Below are positions 59,299 to 64,000 of a stretch of 64,000 nucleotides of DNA, piece by piece. Each line of letters opens with the position of its first letter. The stretch's first letter is position 1. The translations under genes were made by a program, and so were the position numbers. The DNA comes from Telmatobacter sp. DSM 110680 (GTDB lineage Bacteria > Acidobacteriota > Terriglobia > Terriglobales > Acidobacteriaceae). The stretch spans positions 1,488,001 to 1,552,000 of the forward strand of contig NZ_CP121196.1 in the NCBI RefSeq assembly GCF_039994875.1. Direction: 5' to 3'. The notes below the pieces were generated by a model. It made no database searches, was not told the origin of the DNA, and worked only from the letters and a program-made list of their open reading frames with translations.

Positions 59299-60469
59299 TT
59301 ATCGACTCTCCCAGTCGCAAAGGCAGCGATACTTCCACCACCGTCCCACCCTCAGGTCGGTTTCTGATTGCGAAACGGCTTGCCCCATTGGGATGAAGCC
59401 CCGCAATCCGTTGCCGCGTGATCGAGAGCCCCAATCCCTCTGAGCCCTCCAGCGTCCACCCCAGCGGCAAACCCACCCCATCGTCCATCACTCGGACTTC
59501 CAGCCTGTCGCCCAGCGCCTTTGCGCGCACGGTCAGTGTTCCCCCCGAAGCCCGTCGCGAAATCCCATGGCGAATCGCATTCTCCACCAGCGGCTGAATA
59601 AACATCGAAGGCACCGCCGCATACTTCACTTCCGGCGCCACATCCATCACCACACGCAGTTGATCGCCGAAACGGATCTTTTGTATTTCGAGATAATGCT
59701 CCAGAAACGCCAGCTCTTCGGCCAGCGGAACCTCCTGCCTGTCTTTGGATTCAAGGGACATACGCAGTAGATCGCCCAGATGCTCGATCATTCGCCGCGT
59801 CAGCTTCGGATCGCGCTCCACATGCGACGAGATGGTATTCAACGCATTGAACAAAAAATGCGGATCAAGTTGCATGCGCAAAGCATTCAGCCGCGCCTCG
59901 CTGAAGCTGTGCTCCAGCCGCTCCAGACGGAGCTCGCTGTTCACGTAGCGGTTGTAATACTGGTAAGCCTGCAGTCCGCCGAGAATGATCCAGTAAATCA
60001 GCCAGCACCACAGCTGCCATCCCACGACCGCAGGGCTGAATATTTGCGACAAGTCCAGAGAACTCCACGGTGTAACGCCGAAAAGCGCTCGGATGGTGGT
60101 GAAGACGTAGAAGTAAATTTCTGTGAAAACCAGGCTGGCCAGAATGTGAGCGGAAAGACGCTTTCCCAATTCTCTGCCGGAGAAAGGGAGCTGACGATCC
60201 ACCAGCGCGATAAGTGGAGTTAGCGCGGCCCAGATCCAGAATTGCGCCAGGTAAATCCGCAGTTCGTCGTGCCAATGCGAGGTCCCGAGCTGTGGCAACG
60301 CAAACAAAACTCCAGCCAGTGTCGAGATCACTGCGCCAATCAGCGCTAGTCCCCACCAGCTCCGAACAAAGCGCCCCACAGCGCTTGAGTGTCGCTCCGC
60401 CTCAGGCCACATATCCTGGCCGATTCGCTCGCCCGGTTTTGCATTCGACGCCGCCACGATCGGTCTCAC
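59279..60469 (-). CDS. LytS/YehU-type sensor histidine kinase
   Basis: 396 residues. Four membrane helices lie at the N terminus (LALIGAVISTLAGVLFALP to IYWIILGGLQAYQYYN). The His_kinase domain then shows His204 in LDPHFLFNALNTISS, and the HATPase region VPSMFIQPLVENAIRHGI and DDGVGLP. The GTG at 60469 is preferred because it overlaps the stop of the small upstream gene as GTGA, typical of translational coupling; the longer frame reaches 60511. It overlaps the response-regulator gene at its 3' end. Confidence 0.92.
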   Translation of the reverse strand: MRPIVAASNAKPGERIGQDMWPEAERHSSAVGRFVRSWWGLALIGAVISTLAGVLFALPQLGTSHWHDELRIYLAQFWIWAALTPLIALVDRQLPFSGRELGKRLSAHILASLVFTEIYFYVFTTIRALFGVTPWSSLDLSQIFSPAVVGWQLWCWLIYWIILGGLQAYQYYNRYVNSELRLERLEHSFSEARLNALRMQLDPHFLFNALNTISSHVERDPKLTRRMIEHLGDLLRMSLESKDRQEVPLAEELAFLEHYLEIQKIRFGDQLRVVMDVAPEVKYAAVPSMFIQPLVENAIRHGISRRASGGTLTVRAKALGDRLEVRVMDDGVGLPLGWTLEGSEGLGLSITRQRIAGLHPNGASRFAIRNRPEGGTVVEVSLPLRLGESINERAYA

Positions 60470-60693
60470 CTGTCGCTGCTCTCTCCGGCCATGGTCATCG
60501 CCATCACGCAAGATGGATTTCCGGCTTCGAGAGCGAAGCCATTATCGCTCAAAGATTGCCCGCGCGCTTTGGCAGGAGCAATCAGCAGCCACACCCCCAG
60601 CGCAAACAGAATAGCCGCGCAGCAAAGGTAGAACCGTGACGTCCACTTGCTGGATTGGAGGGAGGATCGGCTCATTTCACTTCGGCGCATCAT
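60466..60693 (-). CDS. Small membrane protein preceding the LytS/LytTR pair
   Basis: 75 residues, or 69 from the internal ATG at 60675. One hydrophobic helix (WTSRFYLCCAAILFALGVWLLIAP) and a polar tail (MTMAGESSDR). No family recognised. Its stop overlaps the kinase GTG as GTGA, so it is probably translated in one operon with the kinase and regulator. A small sensor-associated membrane protein is a reasonable inference. Confidence 0.6.
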   Translation of the reverse strand: MMRRSEMSRSSLQSSKWTSRFYLCCAAILFALGVWLLIAPAKARGQSLSDNGFALEAGNPSCVMAMTMAGESSDR

Positions 60694-60851
60694 ATCTGCA
60701 CCCTAAGCCCCCTCCCCCCTCTGAATCCACACCTATGTCGCCACCGGGTTGCGCTGCAATTCAGAACGGTACTTTGTTATTTCGATAGGGTTTCAGGGTA
60801 CTTTTTCTTCGACCAGATGCTGCACTCTGCATGAGGCAAATCGAAATTAAA

Positions 60852-60992
60852 CCGACACAGGTCACGTGATGTGTTACACTTACGACAATCGTAGAATTCG
60901 ATAGAAGTAATTGCCTGTTTTAGCTTACCCGCTCACTCGCAAACTTCGTCATTGCGTTCGGCGGTAATTCTGTAAGTACAAGGAATCACACA
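60852..60992 (+). promoter_or_regulatory. csp gene 2 promoter and conserved 5' leader
   Basis: CCGACA (60852-60857), 17-nt spacer, TACACT (60875-60880), then exactly 118 nt from TACACT to the ATG, the same distance and shared blocks as csp gene 1. TTACC near 60926 can pair with GGTAA near 60965. Confidence 0.7.
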
Positions 60993-61193
60993 ATGGAAAC
61001 AGGCACAGTCAAGTGGTTTAATGACGCCAAGGGTTTTGGATTTTTGAGCCGTGAGAACGGCGAGGACGTTTTCGTCCATCACACCGCCATCCAGGCGAAC
61101 GGCTTCCGCTCGCTCCAGGAAGGCCAAAAGGTCCAGTTCACCGTGACCAAGGGCCCCAAGGGCTGGCAGGCTGAGAACGTTCAGGCTGTCTAG
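60993..61193 (+). CDS. Cold-shock domain protein CspA-type, copy 2
   Basis: 66 residues, nearly the same protein as copy 1 (same RNP1 [13 protein letters not shown] and RNP2 [10 protein letters not shown]) with a few changes ([27 protein letters not shown]). AAGGAA precedes the ATG. An intrinsic terminator follows. The two csp genes flank the LytS/LytTR operon. Confidence 0.97.
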   Translation: METGTVKWFNDAKGFGFLSRENGEDVFVHHTAIQANGFRSLQEGQKVQFTVTKGPKGWQAENVQAV

Positions 61194-61228
61194 CTAAGTT
61201 TGGACGAAAAGTTCGAAGTGAGACCAAA

Positions 61229-61261
61229 AAGGACGGCATATCAGCCGTCCTTCTCATTTTT
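61229..61261 (+). terminator. Rho-independent terminator of csp gene 2
   Basis: AAGGACGGC-ATATCA-GCCGTCCTT, 9-bp stem, then CTCATTTTT. Confidence 0.95.
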
Positions 61262-61294
61262 ATGCATATGCATTTCTAGGGTTTGCTGGCTGCC

Positions 61295-61519
61295 TTATGC
61301 AGCCGGTTTCAGAGACTTTTCAGCGGGGACCTTCGATGCAGGATGCATCACCATCTTGTCAGATTTGTGCGTGCCTAGAAACTGCAGCGCGTCATTGATG
61401 GTGTCTTCGAACCGTCCGCCGGTCTTGTGCGTGGCTTTTACGCCCTTCGCAACTAGCTGGCACATCTCAAATCGGTTCATTCCCTGCGCAAGCGCGCGAT
61501 GGATCTGATCAGAACGCAT
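61295..61519 (-). CDS. 74-residue protein, resembling RNA polymerase omega subunit
   Basis: 74 residues: MRSDQIHRALAQGMNRFEMCQ, LVAKGVKATHKTGGRFEDTI, NDALQFL, then a basic/variable tail. The MNRFxxxxLxAKxxxxxH pattern and length recall the omega subunit (RpoZ) of acidobacteria, which reads NRFxLxxLAxKAxRxxH, but divergence is large and I cannot decide. Other readings include an orphan DNA-binding protein. No gmk/dfp gene (the usual rpoZ neighbours) is visible here. Confidence 0.5.
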   Translation of the reverse strand: MRSDQIHRALAQGMNRFEMCQLVAKGVKATHKTGGRFEDTINDALQFLGTHKSDKMVMHPASKVPAEKSLKPAA

Positions 61520-61853
61520 AAATACTCCGTTTCACGAGGAAAATGTCGACCGTGGAACCGATGACATGTGATTGCTGCGTGGGCTACGGAGCTCGTACTG
61601 AAGCATTGGGACGGCCAAAGGCCGAGCAGGCTGGGGCGATCCCAGATCGCGTCTTATCTTCATTCTACGCTGAGATTCGTTAAATACGGCGTGAATTCGC
61701 TCGATGCTTCTCTGTCATTCCGGCTTTTCCTACGCTTGCTAACTTTCGGTAGAGCATCAACGCTTTTCCCCGCACATCTATCCCTGTTACCATAGGGTTC
61801 GCACCGCAATCCAAGCGGGACACATTGATTTGACTCAGTAAGAGAGGTTGTCA
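61520..61853. other. Intergenic region
   Basis: 334 bp between the omega-like gene (minus) and the basic protein gene (plus). It contains a small hairpin around ACGGCCAAAGGCCG near 61611. The plus-strand open frame here lacks a ribosome site and is unlike a protein. Confidence 0.45.
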
Positions 61854-62009
61854 TTGGCAAATACCAAGAAGATTGAAGACAAGTTAGAGCGCAAAAAGGT
61901 AAAACGGGCCTCCCGCAAGAAAGCCGCACCGAAGGCCAAGCGCACCACTCCGCGCGGTTCCAACAAAAAGAAGCTCAAAAAAGCAGCGCGCGGCCAGTCG
62001 AAGCGCTAG
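61854..62009 (+). CDS. 51-residue highly basic protein (below usual length cutoff)
   Basis: TTG at 61854 to TAG at 62009, with AGAGAGG 6 nt upstream. Product MANTKKIEDKLERKKVKRA, SRKKAAPKAKRTTPRGSNKK, KLKKAARGQSKR: 22 of 51 residues are Lys or Arg, resembling histone-H1-like or ribosome-associated tails. A strong hairpin follows. No family recognised; nucleic-acid binding is a reasonable inference. Confidence 0.6.
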   Translation: MANTKKIEDKLERKKVKRASRKKAAPKAKRTTPRGSNKKKLKKAARGQSKR

Positions 62010-62030
62010 TCCGCACTCAGTATTCGGGTC

Positions 62031-62062
62031 GATCCTGACCGGCAATCAAGCCGGTCGGGATC
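62031..62062 (+). terminator. Hairpin after the basic protein gene
   Basis: GATCCTGACCGGC-AATCAA-GCCGGTCGGGATC, 13 paired positions with one G-T wobble, 21 bp after the stop. No T-run, so termination may need Rho or the hairpin may protect the mRNA end. Confidence 0.65.
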
Positions 62063-62222
62063 CCGATTCTCAAACTCCTCATTCCAAGCATTCCTGTCGC
62101 AACTCCCTCCCGTTCCGCTCGTCCAATCTGCATCATGTAAACTTCCGCATAAGGTTTCCCACTGCTCAGGTAACCTCCAGCACTTCCAGCACTGTACGCC
62201 GCACCGGACGAGGAGAACTGCC

Positions 62223-63773
62223 CTGCCAAGCCAACTGCTTGCCCGCAAATCCATCGATAAGCTGATTCGCGAATCGGAAGAGCCCGAAAACGCGCTAAAG
62301 AAGTCGCTCGGCCCCTGGTCTCTTACCGCGCTGGGCATCGGCGCCGTCATCGGCTCCGGAATCTTCACCGTCATCGGCACCGCCATGGCAGGCCAGAAGT
62401 TCGACACACCTGAAGTCAGCAACACCCCCCTGATCCACTACCTCATCGCCCAGACCGCCATGGCCGGGCGCCCCGGAGCAGGCCCCGCCCTCGCTCTCTC
62501 GCTCGTCCTCGTCGCCATCGTCTGCGTCTTCACTGGACTCTGCTACGCCGAGCTCGCTTCGATGATTCCCATCGCCGGCTCCGCCTACACCTACACCTAC
62601 GCCACCCTCGGCGAACTCGTCGCATGGATTATCGGCTGGGATCTGATCCTCGAATACGCTTTCTCAAACATGAGCGTCAGCGTCGGCTTTGCCGCGCATA
62701 TCGAGGCGCTCCTCGAATGGTTCGGACTGCACCCGGACTTGAAGTGGATTTCTCCGGCATATCTCCCCACCGGACTGCAGGATCTTGCCGGCAAAGACCT
62801 CTACGCACCCGGCTGGCACTTCGGATTCAACATCCCTGCCTTCCTCGTCGTCATGGTCCTCACCGTGGTTCTGGTCCGAGGCATTCGCGAGTCGGCCCGC
62901 ACCAACAACATCCTCGTCCTCATTAAGATCGTCGCCATCCTCACCTTCATCGGAGCAGCCGCCAGCTTTATCAAGCCCGTCTACTGGCATCCCTTCATGC
63001 CCAATGGCTGGACTGGCATGCTCTCCGGCGGCTCCATCATCTTCTTCACCTACATCGGATTTGATTCAGTCTCCACCGCTGCCGAGGAATGCAAACAGCC
63101 GCAGCGCGACTTGCCCTTCGGCATTCTCGCCACCCTCATCGCCTGCACTCTGCTCTATGGCGGAGTCGCCATTTGTCTCAGCGGCATCGTCCCTTGGCAA
63201 TCCATCATGGGCGACGGCGCGCCTGTGGTCAACGCCCTCAAGCGACTCGCCCTGGAACCCGGCGGACACAACCTGCACTGGGTTGAGCTGATCGTGCTAA
63301 TCGGCGCCATGCTGGGCATGATCTCGTCGATTCTCGTCTTTCAATTGGGTCAGGCCCGCGTCTGGTTCGCCATGTCCCGCGACGGACTGCTCCCCAAAGT
63401 CTTCGGCAAGATTCACTCCCGCTACCGCACCCCAGCCGTTGCCACATGGGTCGCGGGATTTGTCGTCGGCATCCCCGCTGGCCTGCTCGACATTGGTACC
63501 GTCTCCAACCTCTCCAACATCGGCACCCTCTTCGCCTTCGTGTTGGTGTCGATTGCCGTGCTCATCCTTCGTTATCGCGAGCCCGAGCGCCCCCGCTCCT
63601 TCCGCGCCCCTTGGGGACCCGTTTTCCCCATCCTCAGCATCATCTTCTGCGTAATGCTCATGATGGGCCTCGAAGTTCTGACCTGGGAAGCCTTCTTCAT
63701 CTGGCTCTTCACCGGCCTCCTGATCTACTTCTTCTACAGCCGCCACCGCTCAGAATTCGCCCCTCAGCGCTAA
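62223..63773 (+). CDS. APC-superfamily amino acid permease (probable CTG start)
   Basis: 516-residue, ~12-helix amino acid transporter of the basic/branched-chain type. The family N terminus LLARKSIDKLIRESEEPE and helix 1 (SLGPWSLTALGIGAVIGSGIF, the substrate-binding GSGIF) are present only if translation begins upstream of the first ATG (62385). A CTG at 62223 is preceded by GAGGAG with a 7-nt spacer and starts exactly where homologues do. Later blocks are YAELASMIPIAGSAYTYTY and FFTYIGFDSVSTAAEECKQPQRDLP. Starting at 62385 would lose helix 1, so CTG initiation is the better reading. Confidence 0.9.
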   Translation: MPSQLLARKSIDKLIRESEEPENALKKSLGPWSLTALGIGAVIGSGIFTVIGTAMAGQKFDTPEVSNTPLIHYLIAQTAMAGRPGAGPALALSLVLVAIVCVFTGLCYAELASMIPIAGSAYTYTYATLGELVAWIIGWDLILEYAFSNMSVSVGFAAHIEALLEWFGLHPDLKWISPAYLPTGLQDLAGKDLYAPGWHFGFNIPAFLVVMVLTVVLVRGIRESARTNNILVLIKIVAILTFIGAAASFIKPVYWHPFMPNGWTGMLSGGSIIFFTYIGFDSVSTAAEECKQPQRDLPFGILATLIACTLLYGGVAICLSGIVPWQSIMGDGAPVVNALKRLALEPGGHNLHWVELIVLIGAMLGMISSILVFQLGQARVWFAMSRDGLLPKVFGKIHSRYRTPAVATWVAGFVVGIPAGLLDIGTVSNLSNIGTLFAFVLVSIAVLILRYREPERPRSFRAPWGPVFPILSIIFCVMLMMGLEVLTWEAFFIWLFTGLLIYFFYSRHRSEFAPQR

Positions 63774-63831
63774 TCAACAAGTCAGTCTCAATAGTTACCG
63801 GAAGCCGCTAGTTCAAAAATCCTAACCGCCT

Positions 63832-63905
63832 TGTCATCCTGGGCGGAGCAGCTTGGGCCCCCGCGATCGCGCAGCAATCGTGGGGTAAGCGGAGCGAAGG
63901 ATCTT
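63832..63905 (+). repeat. Hairpin-interrupted TCATCCTGAGC repeat, copy 2
   Basis: GTCATCCTGGGCGGAGC at 63832, an internal block CCCCCGCGATC ... CAATCGTGGGG, then GGTAAGCGGAGCGAAGGATC. The flanks match copy 1, but the internal stem differs in sequence while keeping the CCCC/GGGG ends. Confidence 0.68.
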
Positions 63906-63961
63906 GCTTTTTGAACTTGAATCTCGCCCTGAATGCCAAGGGGAAAACAACAGAGAATCAC

Positions 63962-64000
63962 CTATTCCTCAAGCGCCGGCAAGCGCTCAAACATAATTTC
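63962..64000 (-). CDS. Possible 3' end of a gene running off the window
   Basis: On the minus strand an open frame enters from the right edge and stops at TAG (63962-63964), ending EIMFERLPALEE. Only 12 codons are visible, so the product and even the coding status are uncertain. Confidence 0.3.
   Translation of the reverse strand, partial: EIMFERLPALEE

Noticed and set aside
1..64000. CRISPR arrays, insertion sequences, prophage or toxin-antitoxin pairs
   Set aside because: No regularly spaced direct repeats, no transposase, integrase or phage structural genes, and no convincing toxin or antitoxin were found. The palindromic repeats are dispersed and not in an array.

Overview
This window reads as chromosomal DNA of an acidobacterium, most likely subdivision 1 (Terriglobia / Acidobacteriaceae-like). 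That assignment is inferred from gene content: an ADOP-type MacB/FtsX permease, a DUF6599-like protein, secreted Ig-repeat proteins with an unusual C-terminal tail, a secreted S53 peptidase, TrmFO outside Firmicutes, many secreted glycoside hydrolases and peptidases, moderately high GC and frequent GTG/TTG starts. I see no phage, plasmid, insertion sequence or CRISPR array.

Layout. 1-8.3 kb: truncated D-aminoacylase-like amidohydrolase, bactofilin, MurJ flippase, secreted prolyl oligopeptidase, a ribbon-helix-helix-like protein, an RlmI-type methyltransferase and a small cytochrome c. 8.6-22 kb: Rel (p)ppGpp enzyme, small membrane protein, ADOP permease, homocysteine S-methyltransferase, secreted carboxypeptidase-regulatory-like protein, acyl-CoA dehydrogenase, secreted S53 peptidase and a MerR-TPR regulator. 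22-31 kb: a PAS3-GGDEF-EAL-CZB signalling protein, two adjacent lipoproteins with glycosidase domains (GH51-like and GH44) that share an almost identical leader, tRNA-Thr(CGT) and two small proteins. 31-40.8 kb: DUF6599-like protein, SRPBCC protein, multi-pass membrane protein, GH3 beta-glucosidase, an uncharacterised protein, and TrmFO overlapping a GNAT enzyme. 40.8-54.4 kb: TPR protein, CocE/NonD hydrolase, RsmI, SYLF protein, lmo0937-like small protein, LOG-family protein, secreted propeller-like protein, cupin, and UvrD/PcrA helicase. 54.6-64 kb: S41 peptidase, butyrate kinase, two cold-shock proteins flanking a LytS/LytTR operon, an omega-like small protein, a very basic 51-residue protein and an APC amino-acid permease.

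The theme is a soil polymer degrader: secreted or lipid-anchored hydrolases and peptidases, second-messenger control (Rel, a zinc-binding GGDEF/EAL protein, LytTR) and stress genes. The least ordinary signals are dispersed palindromic DNA. These include an intergenic composite repeat with a GGGTGCCCCA head, relatives of it embedded in different reading frames of rsmI and uvrD, and hairpin-interrupted TCATCCTGAGC repeats. Next come a conserved 118-nt promoter-plus-leader shared by both csp genes, several short genes below the usual length cutoff, a probable CTG start on the permease, and a possible C-terminal sorting tail on the S53 peptidase. All family names rest on motif recognition by eye; no database search was run.
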